A stretch of DNA of 13,899 nt. It comes from an uncultured Caulobacteraceae bacterium. GTDB taxonomy: Bacteria; Pseudomonadota; Alphaproteobacteria; Caulobacterales; Caulobacteraceae. Numbering within the stretch: position 1 is the first letter of the stretch; the number at the start of each line of letters is the position of its first letter. The notes below the pieces were generated by a model that worked only from the letters and a program-made list of their open reading frames with translations, did no database searches and was not told the origin of the DNA. The position numbers and the translations under genes were made by a program. Below, one piece after another: positions 1 through 7,228 of the stretch. The stretch spans positions 1-13,899 of the forward strand of contig CAISGS010000099.1 in assembly GCA_903884915.1 (NCBI GenBank). Reading direction: 5' to 3'.

Positions 1-441
1 ATCTTCGACCTGATGCGGATCTTCAAGGTTCATGGTCATCATGCGCAGCGTGTCGCAGATGAAATCCACCGCGAAATGATCCTTCACGATTTTTGGGAAC
101 CGCGAGAAAATCGTGCTGTCTTCAGGTTTTTCGATATGGCTTTCCAAAGCGATCACGCCCTTGGACTTCATGGTCTTGGTCAACAAGAACAGAAGGGACA
201 ACAGGTCCGTATAGTCCGTCGCCTTCCATTTGGGTCCCGAGAGGGCCTTTCCTAGCCCGCCTCCGGTCGCCTTGATGGTCGAAAGGCTGTTGCTGATCAG
301 GAAGGCGGCAACGCCTGCGCCGCCAATGGTCATCATTTCGTGCGGCGCAGCCTCAATGACCACCGCCATGTTACCGCCGGTCATGATGTAGGTGCCAAAC
401 ACCGCCGCGAACAGAAGAACGATGCCGATGATCTGAAACAT
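1..441 (-). CDS. motA: Flagellar motor stator protein MotA (5' part, cut by window edge)
   Basis: MotA is the inner-membrane stator subunit that, with MotB, couples ion flow to flagellar rotation. The reverse strand reads open from ATG at 441-439 to the left edge, giving the first 147 residues of a protein that is usually about 290 residues long. It opens with a hydrophobic segment at about residues 4-21 (start MFQIIGIVLLF), has a second hydrophobic stretch at about 34-50 following the PHEMMTIGGAG segment, and then enters the cytoplasmic region with KSKGVIALESHIEKPEDS and FAVDFICDTLRMMTMNLEDP, both typical of alphaproteobacterial MotA. The missing part would hold TM3, TM4 and the stator-ring contacts. 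The gene is divergent from the MFS gene across 154 bp. I found no convincing sigma54 flagellar promoter there. Family assignment is firm; the truncation is only the window edge. Confidence 0.93.
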   Translation of the reverse strand, partial: MFQIIGIVLLFAAVFGTYIMTGGNMAVVIEAAPHEMMTIGGAGVAAFLISNSLSTIKATGGGLGKALSGPKWKATDYTDLLSLLFLLTKTMKSKGVIALESHIEKPEDSTIFSRFPKIVKDHFAVDFICDTLRMMTMNLEDPHQVED

Positions 442-595
442 GGTCTGATAATCCCAACGTTGATCCGGCCTTATGCACTTGAAATGCTTAATTTGGAGTT
501 TGCGCAACTCATGGAATGCTCAGCTGCGGTGGTGCTGCGGCACAAGGTCTCAGTTTTATTGATCTGTACCGTTTGCGGGGGCCGATCACGCGTCT
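442..595. other. Divergent intergenic region motA / MFS transporter
   Basis: These 154 bp separate two divergently transcribed genes and must carry promoters for both, but I cannot point to a clear -35/-10 pair or to a flagellar sigma54 motif on either strand. Shine-Dalgarno matches are poor on both sides: a G-run lies about 14 nt before the MFS ATG, and GGGA lies about 12 nt before the motA ATG. No RNA gene or repeat is visible. Confidence 0.4.
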
Positions 596-1942
596 ATGGT
601 ACGCGGCATGAGCCGCCCCCTTGATCCTCTGCGCCGTTTTGCCGGCCGTTTGCCCTCGACGCCAGAGCAGACGCGCCGCCGATCCTTCACCATCCTGTTC
701 TGCGTTTTGATGAGCGTTGCCGCGGGCAACACCTCTATGCAGTCGGTTCTGCCCGCCATTGGCCGCGAGATTGGCATTCGCGATACGCTGATCGCAGCCA
801 TCTTCACCCTCTCGGCCCTGTTCTGGACCCTGTCGGCACCTTTTTGGGCGACCCGGTCTGACCGAGTAGGCCGCAAGAAGATGGTGGTTACCGGGCTCGC
901 TGGCTTTGGCGTTTCGATGCTCGGCTTCGCCCTTGTCGTCCTGGCAGGCTTGCATAAGCTCGCGCTACCGATGGTGATCTTTGCGGGGGCCGCCATGACC
1001 CGGGCCATCTTTGGCCTGGTCGGTTCTGCGTCCAATCCTGCCGCCCAAGCCTATGTCGCAGACCGTTCGGAACGGTCCGAGCGCACGGGGGCCTTGGCCA
1101 CGCTCGCCTCAGCCTTTGGGCTGGGCACCATCTTAGGCCCTGCGGTTGCGCCCCTGTTTGTCCTACCGGTGGTCGGTCTGTCCGGCCCAATGTTTGCCTT
1201 TGCGACCGTGGCCTTTGTCATGATGGTGGTGGTACAGATCGGCGTGCCCGATGACGGTCCCGAATCTCGGGCCGCTTGGGCTGAAAAGGTAAAGGCCCAG
1301 GCCCTAGAGCCAAAGCTCAAGCGCAAGACGGGCCTTTGGCGCGATCCGCGCATGATGCCGTTCATTATCTATGGATTTTTGGTCGGCTCGGCTCAGGCCA
1401 TCAATGGCCAGACCCTCGGCTTCTTGATCATCGACAAGATGGGCGTAACCCCAGCCCAAGCCTCAGGCTTTACGGGCGTGGCCATGATGGCTGGTGCGGT
1501 TGCGGGTCTCTTGGCCCAGTGGGGCCTGATTCGGATGCTGCGCATTGGCCCCAGACAGCTGATGCGCTGGGGGGCTGGCCTCGCCGCCCTTGGCAATGTG
1601 ATGATGGCCTTGGCGCCAAACTACGCCACCGTGGTCACCGCCTTTGCCCTGACCAGCCTTGGCTATGGCTTTGGCCGTCCGGGCTTTACCGCAGGATCGT
1701 CCTTGGCGGTCGATCAGACCGAGCAGGGCGAGGTGGCGGGGGCCATCACCGCAGTCAACGGAGCCTGCTACATCATTGCGCCGGTGTTCGGGGTCATGTT
1801 GTACGAGTTCAAGGGACCGCTGCCCTATCTGTTTAATGTGGTGGTCTTAATCGCGCTTCTGGCTTTTGCCTTCCGCAATCCGACCCTCAAGGCCGTGGGT
1901 GAAGATCTGGCTGAAACCGACCCCGCCATCAATGATGCCTAG
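596..1942 (+). CDS. Major facilitator superfamily transporter (DHA1/TetA-like)
   Basis: This is a 448-residue protein of the 12-helix MFS type, the usual length for drug:H+ antiporters. A polar, Arg-rich N-terminus (residues 1-30) precedes TM1. The MFS motif A between TM2 and TM3 is clear at residues 88-95 (SDRVGRKK), and a motif-C-like antiporter signature with GLGTILGPAV follows at about 175-184 in TM5. A charged cytoplasmic linker at about 214-247 (ESRAAWAEKVKAQ, KLKRKTGLW) separates the two six-helix halves. The second half is Gly/Ala-rich, ending in a polar tail. Substrate cannot be told from sequence. ATG 596 gives the longest frame; ATG 608 (MSRPLDPLRRF) is an equally plausible start because neither has a good ribosome binding site. 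The gene converges on the transglycosylase, and the two stop codons share bases. Confidence 0.88.
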   Translation: MVRGMSRPLDPLRRFAGRLPSTPEQTRRRSFTILFCVLMSVAAGNTSMQSVLPAIGREIGIRDTLIAAIFTLSALFWTLSAPFWATRSDRVGRKKMVVTGLAGFGVSMLGFALVVLAGLHKLALPMVIFAGAAMTRAIFGLVGSASNPAAQAYVADRSERSERTGALATLASAFGLGTILGPAVAPLFVLPVVGLSGPMFAFATVAFVMMVVVQIGVPDDGPESRAAWAEKVKAQALEPKLKRKTGLWRDPRMMPFIIYGFLVGSAQAINGQTLGFLIIDKMGVTPAQASGFTGVAMMAGAVAGLLAQWGLIRMLRIGPRQLMRWGAGLAALGNVMMALAPNYATVVTAFALTSLGYGFGRPGFTAGSSLAVDQTEQGEVAGAITAVNGACYIIAPVFGVMLYEFKGPLPYLFNVVVLIALLAFAFRNPTLKAVGEDLAETDPAINDA

Positions 1943-3219
1943 GACGGCAACATCAGGGCCGATGCCATAAGGGCTTGGACCCCTTCAAGGGTCAGATAGC
2001 CATCCGCCGGAACGCCCACCGAACGTTGCCAAGACCGCAGGGCCTTGCGAGTGCGAAGACCAATCACCCCATCGGCCTCACCGACATCATAGCCGAGCTG
2101 CGCCAGTGCGATCTGCGCACCAAAGCGGTCGGCACTGCTGAGCGGCACCTCGACGGGCCAAGGCGTGATCAGTGGCGCGGAACCCGCGATCCGGTCTGCC
2201 AGCAGGCCCACCGCCAAGGCGTAGGCCATGGCATTATTATAGCTACGAATGGCCATGTGATTGGCAAAGATCGGGAAGGCGGGCCCCCTGGCCCCAGCCG
2301 GCAAGATCAGGCTCGCGGGCAAGCCTTGATCGGCCAAGGCCCATCCCCAGCCATCGGCAGGCCGCACGCCTAGGCCTGACCAAACATTGGCCGATTGGTT
2401 CGGGCCTTCCGAAAGGCCCAAATCGAATCCCGGCGGCAAGAGCACTTCACGCGCCCAAGGCTGGCCGGGTTTCCAGCCGCCCTTGACCAGAAGGTTGGCC
2501 GCAGAGGCTAGCGCATCAGCCGTTGAGCCCCAGATGTCACGCCGCCCATCGCCATCAAAATCTAAGGCGGTGCTGACATAGGTCTCTGGCAAGAACTGGG
2601 TCTGGCCCAAGGCCCCGGCCCAAGAGCCCCTCAACTGTTCGCGCGTTGCCTCACCGGTCGAGATCATCCTGAGCGCAGCAAAGAGCTGGGCTTCGGCCCA
2701 AGCCCGCCTGCGACCTTGCGCGGCCAAGGTGGCCATGGAGCGGATGACGTCATACTGACCCATCACCGCGCCAAATCCGGTCTCCACGCCCCAGATGGCG
2801 ATCAGGACCTGACTTGGCACGCCGAAGCGCTCTTCCATCGCGGGCAGAAAGGACAGGCTGCCGCGCCGAGCCTGTCCCATGACGATGCGATCGTCTGCCA
2901 CCACGCCTCGGATATAGTCGCCAACGGGCTTGGACAGTTCCGGCTGGCGCCGATCGAGGCCCAAGACCCGTGGGTCGGGCGTCAATCCGGCCAATTCCCG
3001 TGCCAGCAACTCAGACGACCAACCGCCCGCGACCGCGCGGCTTTTGAAATCGGCTGACCAAGCCTCAAAGACCGGATCGCCTGAGGTCAGGGGCAAGGTT
3101 GGGAGTATGGCAATCCGCACGCCGTCAGGACCGACGGACGGCTCCTGCGCGCGCGCCGTCTGAGGCAGGCCCACAGCCATCGAGGCCCCCGAGAGGCGGA
3201 TGAAAAGACGCCGATCCAT
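1939..3219 (-). CDS. Tat-exported MltB-type lytic murein transglycosylase with C-terminal peptidoglycan-binding domain
   Basis: This enzyme cleaves the MurNAc-GlcNAc bond of peptidoglycan non-hydrolytically, leaving 1,6-anhydro ends, in the periplasm. I start it at ATG 3219 (426 aa), with AGGA about 7 nt upstream; a longer frame to 3276 adds 19 residues with no signal character. The N-terminus (MDRRLFIRLSGASMAVG, then AQEP) is a twin-arginine signal with RRLF and an ARA-Q cleavage site. There is no lipobox, so it is probably soluble rather than membrane-anchored like E. coli MltB. The SLT domain spans about 30-345, with the catalytic Glu at E146 (GVETGFG), the GALGQTQFLP segment at 203-211 and an EF-hand-like DFDGDGRRD loop at 220-228. 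A PG_binding_1 domain occupies about 362-420 (LAQLGYDVGEADGVIG). It fits the MltB_2 subfamily. Family is firm; the Tat route is an inference. Confidence 0.9.
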   Translation of the reverse strand: MDRRLFIRLSGASMAVGLPQTARAQEPSVGPDGVRIAILPTLPLTSGDPVFEAWSADFKSRAVAGGWSSELLARELAGLTPDPRVLGLDRRQPELSKPVGDYIRGVVADDRIVMGQARRGSLSFLPAMEERFGVPSQVLIAIWGVETGFGAVMGQYDVIRSMATLAAQGRRRAWAEAQLFAALRMISTGEATREQLRGSWAGALGQTQFLPETYVSTALDFDGDGRRDIWGSTADALASAANLLVKGGWKPGQPWAREVLLPPGFDLGLSEGPNQSANVWSGLGVRPADGWGWALADQGLPASLILPAGARGPAFPIFANHMAIRSYNNAMAYALAVGLLADRIAGSAPLITPWPVEVPLSSADRFGAQIALAQLGYDVGEADGVIGLRTRKALRSWQRSVGVPADGYLTLEGVQALMASALMLPS

Positions 3220-3315
3220 AGGTTCCTGTCTAAAGCCGCTCGCACGGGTCTGGCAATCACAAGCCTGTGCGGTCAAAATTCATGTGCCTTTGGGGCTTGG
3301 ATGCGCTCGTGATGA

Positions 3316-3344
3316 TTGACTCAAGCCTAAGCCGAACCTATAGA
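3316..3344 (+). promoter_or_regulatory. Sigma70-like promoter for rpmJ-HAD operon
   Basis: TTGACT (3316-3321) and TATAGA (3339-3344) are separated by exactly 17 bp, matching the housekeeping consensus at 5 of 6 and 4 of 6 positions. Transcription would begin near 3351 and leave a leader of about 70 nt before the rpmJ ATG. It is the best promoter visible in the window, and placement before a ribosomal protein gene agrees with strong expression. It has been read by eye only. Confidence 0.6.
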
Positions 3345-3419
3345 CCTCGCTCCTTATCCACCGGACAGGGCCCGCCACACTTGCGCAGGGACCGTTCGAG
3401 AACCAAACGAGAAGACGTT

Positions 3420-3545
3420 ATGAAGGTCAGAAGCTCGCTCAAGTCGTTGAAGACGCGTCACCGCGACTGCAAGCTCGTGCGCCGCAAGGGCCGGGTCTAT
3501 GTGATCAACAAGACCGATCCTCGCTTCAAAGCCAAGCAGGGCTAA
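3420..3545 (+). CDS. rpmJ: 50S ribosomal protein bL36, zinc-free (C-minus) type
   Basis: This is a 41-residue protein starting [14 protein letters not shown] and ending DPRFKAKQG, the typical length and ends of bL36, a small basic protein of the large subunit. The zinc-binding C+ form carries three Cys and a His; here only one Cys (C17) remains, so this is the C-minus (YkgO-like) type that is common as the sole copy in alphaproteobacteria. The ATG at 3420 is chosen because the family begins MKVR. The frame stays open upstream to 3267, but that extension resembles nothing. A GAGAAG stretch lies just upstream. The stop is 7 nt before the HAD gene, so the two are probably co-transcribed from the promoter at 3316-3344. 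Confidence 0.95.
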   Translation: MKVRSSLKSLKTRHRDCKLVRRKGRVYVINKTDPRFKAKQG

Positions 3546-3552
3546 GACGGCC

Positions 3553-4158
3553 ATGTCGGTGGTCGGCGTCCTGTTTGACGTCGGCAACGTCATTGTGCGC
3601 TGGGAGCCAGCGCGCCTTTACCAAAAGATTTTTGCCGACCCGGTGGAGTGCGAGCGCTTCTTGACCGAGGTCTGTACTATGGGTTGGCACGTTCAGCATG
3701 ACCTCGGCATGACTATGGCCGATAATGCTCTGCCCCTCATCGCCCAATATCCCCACTACAAAGAAGCGATCCTCGCCTGGTCTTCGCGGTGGGACGAGAT
3801 GTTCGACGGCTGTATCCCAGAAACCATCGCGGCCATTGAGGCGCTGAATGATCGCGGCGTGCCCCTGTTTGCTCTGACCAACATGCCCTCTGAAAAGGCC
3901 GCAGGCGTTTTTGCCATGGACCCCGCTTTCCGGCACTTTCGCGACATCATCATTTCGGGCGATGAGGGCATGGTTAAGCCCCATGCGGATATCTACCACC
4001 TGACCTGCCGCCGCTGCGGTCTTGCGCCTGAGCAACTGCTCTTCATTGACGACAGCGCCGCCAATATTGAGGCCGCCAAGGCGCTGGGCTTTGCAACCCA
4101 TCTTTTTAACGACCCAAAGGCCCTGATGCCGCATCTGGCCGACTTGGGACTGGTCTAG
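3553..4158 (+). CDS. HAD-superfamily hydrolase, YihX-like phosphatase
   Basis: This 201-residue protein carries all four HAD motifs. Motif I is FDVGNVIV, with the nucleophile at D9. Motif II is ALTN, with T109. Motif III is VKPH, with K142. Motif IV is FIDDSAANIEAA, with D166 and D167 for Mg2+. The usual second Asp of DxDx(T/V) is replaced by Gly (D9-V-G-N), as in YihX, the E. coli glucose-1-phosphate phosphatase; length and the helical cap at about 15-90 also fit that group. It probably dephosphorylates a small metabolite in the cytoplasm, but the substrate cannot be predicted safely. It lies 7 nt downstream of rpmJ on the same strand, which implies shared transcription without implying a ribosomal role. 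No signal peptide is present. Confidence 0.85.
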   Translation: MSVVGVLFDVGNVIVRWEPARLYQKIFADPVECERFLTEVCTMGWHVQHDLGMTMADNALPLIAQYPHYKEAILAWSSRWDEMFDGCIPETIAAIEALNDRGVPLFALTNMPSEKAAGVFAMDPAFRHFRDIIISGDEGMVKPHADIYHLTCRRCGLAPEQLLFIDDSAANIEAAKALGFATHLFNDPKALMPHLADLGLV

Positions 4159-4236
4159 AGCTGGGTCCTTCGCGGCATGTGAACCAAAAGGCGGTGGCAA
4201 GCGTAAGGTCATAAAAGCCCTCTTGGAGCCAAGTTG

Positions 4237-4821
4237 ATGCGCAAACTGATGCCAAAATTTGCGGCCGCCTCTCTCGCGGGCCTTGCCGCTGCCCTTACCT
4301 TAACGGGCTGTTCGACCCTGAGCGTCGAAACCAATAGCCAGCCGACCCCAAAATTTGTTTTGGAAGACTATTTCCAAGGCCGCACCTATGCCTATGGCCT
4401 GTTTGAGGGCCCAGACACCAAGCTGCAGCGGGCCTTTACCGTGGTGGCCGACGGCGTCCAGTCGGGTGACACCTTGACCCTCAATGAGACCTTCCTGTGG
4501 AGCGATGGCGAGCGCCAGACCCGCGTCTGGACGTTCAAGAAGATCGGCGAGGGCCGCTATGAGGGTCGGGCCGGAGACGTAGACGGCGTCGCCCGCGTCA
4601 CCACCCAAGGCAATGCCCTGCGCATCCAGTACAAGCTGATCTTGCCCATCGGTAAGACCAAGATCGCCGTCGATGTCGATGACTGGAGCCACCAGTTCGC
4701 TGACGGCGCCGTCATCAACCGCGCCGACATGAGCAAGTTCGGCCTCCACCTCGGCCGCATCACCCTAACCTTCATCAAGCCCGGTCAGGCCCGGCCGGTG
4801 GCCGAGGGGTTGGTGAAGTAG
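4237..4821 (+). CDS. DUF3833-family lipoprotein
   Basis: This predicted lipoprotein has 194 residues. A short basic N-terminus (MRKLMPKF) and a hydrophobic stretch lead to the lipobox LTGC with C25, so it should be lipidated and held at a membrane facing the periplasm. The mature part matches my recollection of the DUF3833 family: FVLEDYFQGRTYAYGLFEG near the start, then alternating strands (FTVVADGVQSGD, LNETFLWSDGERQTRVW, YKLILPIGKTKIAVDVDDW) suggesting a beta-barrel or lipocalin-like fold. Function is unknown in the family. ATG 4237 is preferred over the adjacent TTG 4234 because GGAG (4225-4228) is then 8 nt away. It stands 78 bp after the HAD gene and 205 bp before ffh, so operon membership is uncertain. 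Confidence 0.82.
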   Translation: MRKLMPKFAAASLAGLAAALTLTGCSTLSVETNSQPTPKFVLEDYFQGRTYAYGLFEGPDTKLQRAFTVVADGVQSGDTLTLNETFLWSDGERQTRVWTFKKIGEGRYEGRAGDVDGVARVTTQGNALRIQYKLILPIGKTKIAVDVDDWSHQFADGAVINRADMSKFGLHLGRITLTFIKPGQARPVAEGLVK

Positions 4822-4839
4822 GGGGGCACCCCCTTCCTT
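4821..4839 (+). terminator. Possible weak terminator after the DUF3833 lipoprotein
   Basis: GGGGG (4821-4825) and CCCCC (4829-4833) can form a 5-bp all-GC stem with a GCA loop, followed by TTCCTT. The stem is short, overlaps the last base of the stop codon, and the tail has only four T in six, so it is a weak candidate. Confidence 0.25.
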
Positions 4840-4894
4840 GACCCCGCCATCCCCTTAGCGTAAGGACTGCCCCTTCTCGGTGTCATCCCTGATG

Positions 4895-4979
4895 CGCCCT
4901 CCACCGCCACGACCCCTTAGGTTCTAAGGACGAGGGCGGCGAGACCCCTCCGTCGGCGTGATCGCTCGCGGGGGCGATC
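4895..4979 (+). promoter_or_regulatory. Structured leader upstream of ffh
   Basis: Nested inverted repeats are visible in the 205-bp gap before ffh. CGCCCTC (4895-4901) is complementary to GAGGGCG (4932-4938), and inside them CCTTAG (4915-4920) is complementary to CTAAGG (4924-4929) around a 3-nt GTT loop. A separate GATCGC (4960-4965) pairs with GCGATC (4974-4979), followed by TTCGTTT. These could be folded in the ffh leader RNA. I looked for an SRP RNA here (the conserved GGAA tetraloop core) and did not find it. Function is unassigned. Confidence 0.3.
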
Positions 4980-5026
4980 TTCGTTTGGAGTGTGGGTCTG
5001 GGCCAGCCGGTCAAAGCGGTAGGGCC

Positions 5027-6574
5027 ATGTTCGACGGACTAACAGAGCGACTTTCAGGGGTATTTGACCGGCTTTCGGGCCGGGGCGTGCTGTCTGAAAA
5101 GGATGTCGAGGAGGCGCTGCGCGAGGTTCGCGTCGCCCTGCTCGAAGCCGATGTCGCCTTGCCTGTGGTCAAGGACTTTATCGCGAAGGCCAAGGAACGC
5201 GCCACCGGCGAAGATGTCATCCGCTCGGTCCGTCCCGCCGATCAGGTGGTCAAGATCGTCTATGACGGTCTGGTCGAGACCCTCGGCGGCGAAGAGCCCA
5301 CCCCGCTTGATCTGGCCGCCAATCCTCCGGCCGTGATCCTGATGGCCGGTCTTCAGGGATCGGGTAAGACCACCACCTCGGCCAAGCTGGCCCTGCGCAT
5401 CCTCAAGACCGAGCGCAAGAAGGTCATGATGGCCTCGCTCGATACGCGCCGTCCGGCGGCGATGGAGCAGTTGGCCCTTCTGGGTCAACAGGCCGGTGTC
5501 GACACCTTGCCGATCATGGCCGGCCAAAGCGCGCCCGACATTGCCCGCCGCGCGCTCAGTGCCGCTAAGCTCGGCGGCTATGATGTTCTGATCCTCGATA
5601 CGGCCGGTCGCACGACCTTGGACGAGGCCATGATGGCCGAAGCCTCTGAGATTGCGCGCATTGCCAATCCGGTTGAGACCCTGTTGGTCGCCGACAGCCT
5701 GACCGGTCAAGATGCGGTGCGTACCGCAAAGGCCTTCCATGAGCGTCTGCCCTTGACGGGCCTGATCCTGACCCGCGCCGATGGTGATGGGCGCGGCGGG
5801 GCGGCCCTGTCGATGCGGGCGGTCACCGGCCTGCCGATCAAGTTCATGGGCGCGGGCGAGAAGATCGAAGCCCTAGACGTCTTTGATGCCCGCCGCGTCG
5901 CGGGACGGATTCTGGGCCAAGGCGATATTGTCGCTCTGGTCGAGCGGGCAGCGGCTGATCTGGATCAGGCCAAGGCCGAAAAGATGGCGCGCCGTCTGGC
6001 CAAGGGTCAGTTCGATCTTGAAGACCTGTCCGATCAACTGCGCCAGATGCAGCGCATGGGCGGCATGCAGGGCATTATGGGCATGCTTCCGGGCGTCCAG
6101 AAGGCCAAGCAACAGATCGCCGAAGCCAATATGAACGACAAGTCGATTGCCCGTCAGTTGGCGATCATCTCGTCTATGACCCCGCTGGAACGCAAGAAGC
6201 CCGACATTCTGGCCGCCTCGCGCAAGCGCCGCATCGCTGCTGGTTCTGGCGTTGACGTGGCCGAGATCAACCGCCTGCTCAAGCAACATCGTCAGATGGC
6301 TGATGCGTTCAAGATGATGAGCCGTGACGGCGGCAAGGGCATGGCCCGCATGGCCCAGATGATGGGCGCCAAGATCCCCGGTCTGCCCGGTGGCGGTGGC
6401 GGCGCCGATCTGGACCGTATGAAATCTATGGGCGGCGGCAAGATGGCCGCGTCCGATCCCTCTTCTCCGTCCTTGCCCGGTCTTTCCGGGTCCCCCCTCG
6501 CGGGGCTGGGCGGCGCTGCGAAACCTCCGGCAGGCCTTCCTGGCTTAGGCGGTCTGTTCAAACCCAAATCCTGA
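5027..6574 (+). CDS. ffh: Signal recognition particle protein Ffh (SRP54)
   Basis: Ffh is the GTPase that, with 4.5S RNA, binds signal sequences on ribosomes and delivers them to FtsY at the inner membrane. This 515-residue protein starts MFDGLTERLS at ATG 5027; a GTG at 4958 would add 23 residues unlike the family. The N domain (about 1-90) contains ALLEADVALPVV. The G domain (about 100-297) has the P-loop GLQGSGKTTT (108-117), DTRRPAA (139-145), DTAGR (191-195), the G4 motif as TRAD (249-252) instead of TKxD, and GAGEKIEALDVF (275-286). The Met-rich M domain (about 325-450) has MQRMGGMQGIMGMLPG and the RNA-binding GSGVDVAEINRLLKQ (406-420). A Gly/Pro-rich tail of about 65 residues (451-515) makes it longer than the 453-residue E. 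coli protein. rpsP follows after 30 nt. Confidence 0.97.
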   Translation: MFDGLTERLSGVFDRLSGRGVLSEKDVEEALREVRVALLEADVALPVVKDFIAKAKERATGEDVIRSVRPADQVVKIVYDGLVETLGGEEPTPLDLAANPPAVILMAGLQGSGKTTTSAKLALRILKTERKKVMMASLDTRRPAAMEQLALLGQQAGVDTLPIMAGQSAPDIARRALSAAKLGGYDVLILDTAGRTTLDEAMMAEASEIARIANPVETLLVADSLTGQDAVRTAKAFHERLPLTGLILTRADGDGRGGAALSMRAVTGLPIKFMGAGEKIEALDVFDARRVAGRILGQGDIVALVERAAADLDQAKAEKMARRLAKGQFDLEDLSDQLRQMQRMGGMQGIMGMLPGVQKAKQQIAEANMNDKSIARQLAIISSMTPLERKKPDILAASRKRRIAAGSGVDVAEINRLLKQHRQMADAFKMMSRDGGKGMARMAQMMGAKIPGLPGGGGGADLDRMKSMGGGKMAASDPSSPSLPGLSGSPLAGLGGAAKPPAGLPGLGGLFKPKS

Positions 6575-6604
6575 TCAAAAAACGATCTTCGAAAGGACTA
6601 TCCC

Positions 6605-7144
6605 ATGTTGCGTATCCGTTTGACCCGTGGGGGCACCAAGAAGCGCCCTTACTATTCGATCATCATTGCCGACAGCCACGCCCCTCGCGATGGCCGTTTC
6701 ATCGAGAAGGTGGGCACCTATAACCCGCTGCTCAAGAAGGACGATCCTACGCGCGTGACCTTGAAGCTGGAAAGCATCACCGCTTGGCTCGCCAAGGGCG
6801 CTCAGCCTTCTGACCGCGTCGCACGCTTCTTGGCCGCTGAAGGTCTGGTCAAGTGGGAACATGGCAACAACCCTAACCGGGCAAAGCCTGGCAAGAAGGC
6901 GCAAGAGCGCGTTGCTGAGCGCGCCAAGCGCGACTCCGACCGTATCGCCGCTGAAGAGGCCGCTAAGGCTGATGCGGCTGCTGCTGCCGCCGCCGCTGCT
7001 GAAGCTGCCGCCGCCGCTGCTGAAGCTGCCGCCGCTGCCGCGGCCGCTCCTGCCGTGGAAGAGGCTCCTGCTGAAGAGGTTGTTGCCGAAGAAGCGCCAG
7101 CTGAAGAGGCTGCTGCTGAAGAGACCCCCGCCGAAGAGGCATAG
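6605..7144 (+). CDS. rpsP: 30S ribosomal protein bS16 with long Ala/Glu-rich C-terminal tail
   Basis: bS16 is needed for assembly of the small subunit. The first ~85 residues are canonical ([54 protein letters not shown]). The family norm is about 82 residues, but this protein has 179: a basic linker (about 92-115) is followed by a run of about 65 residues made almost only of Ala and Glu with a few Pro and Val. The Ala run includes an exact 21-bp tandem duplication encoding AAAAAEA. Extended bS16 is known in alphaproteobacteria, so the tail is probably genuine and likely points out of the ribosome, but its role is unknown. ATG 6605 has AAAGGA (6592-6597) 7 nt upstream. It lies 30 nt after ffh and is closed by the terminator at 7174-7210. 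Confidence 0.96.
   Translation: MLRIRLTRGGTKKRPYYSIIIADSHAPRDGRFIEKVGTYNPLLKKDDPTRVTLKLESITAWLAKGAQPSDRVARFLAAEGLVKWEHGNNPNRAKPGKKAQERVAERAKRDSDRIAAEEAAKADAAAAAAAAAEAAAAAAEAAAAAAAAPAVEEAPAEEVVAEEAPAEEAAAEETPAEEA
6986..7027 (+). repeat. Exact 21-bp tandem repeat within rpsP
   Basis: 6986-7006 and 7007-7027 are identical 21-mers in frame, each encoding AAAAAEA, and a partial third copy follows. The surrounding GCN-rich stretch (about 6960-7065) is low-complexity and a likely site of slippage, so length may vary between strains. Confidence 0.9.
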
Positions 7145-7173
7145 GTCTAAGGCTAATCGCTCACTTGACGTCG

Positions 7174-7210
7174 TCAGGCGCGGTCTCGGAAGATCGCGCC
7201 TGATGTTTTT
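7174..7210 (+). terminator. Strong intrinsic terminator between rpsP and rimM
   Basis: TCAGGCGCGGTCT (7174-7186) pairs with AGATCGCGCCTGA (7191-7203) over 13 bp, with a single G-U pair and a 4-nt CGGA loop. TGTTTTTCT follows directly. This is a textbook rho-independent terminator 29 nt after the rpsP stop and 25 nt before the rimM ATG. It should stop most ffh-rpsP transcripts, leaving rimM to read-through or its own promoter. Confidence 0.88.
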
Positions 7211-7228
7211 CTATTGCCTAGGATTTTC

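Noticed and set aside
1336..1836. Second plus-strand frame inside the MFS gene
   Set aside because: Trp/Gly/Arg-rich composition with no domain and full overlap with a well-supported transporter.
3267..3419. N-terminal extension of rpmJ
   Set aside because: The open frame covers the promoter at 3316-3344, and bL36 always begins with MKVR-type residues, so the start is 3420.
3526..4212. Long minus-strand open frame opposite the HAD gene
   Set aside because: It is the antisense shadow of a clear HAD protein with all catalytic motifs. Long antisense frames are expected in high-GC DNA.
4822..5026. SRP 4.5S RNA gene beside ffh
   Set aside because: The highly conserved core around the GGAA tetraloop and GCAGCC was not found on either strand, although the region has hairpins.
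4958..5026. Longer Ffh starting at GTG 4958
   Set aside because: The added 23 residues are unlike the family and run through a hairpin. ATG 5027 gives the usual MFDGLTERL start.
7165..7170. TTGACG as a promoter -35 box for rimM
   Set aside because: The -10 position falls within the terminator stem and does not match; the hexamer borders the hairpin only.
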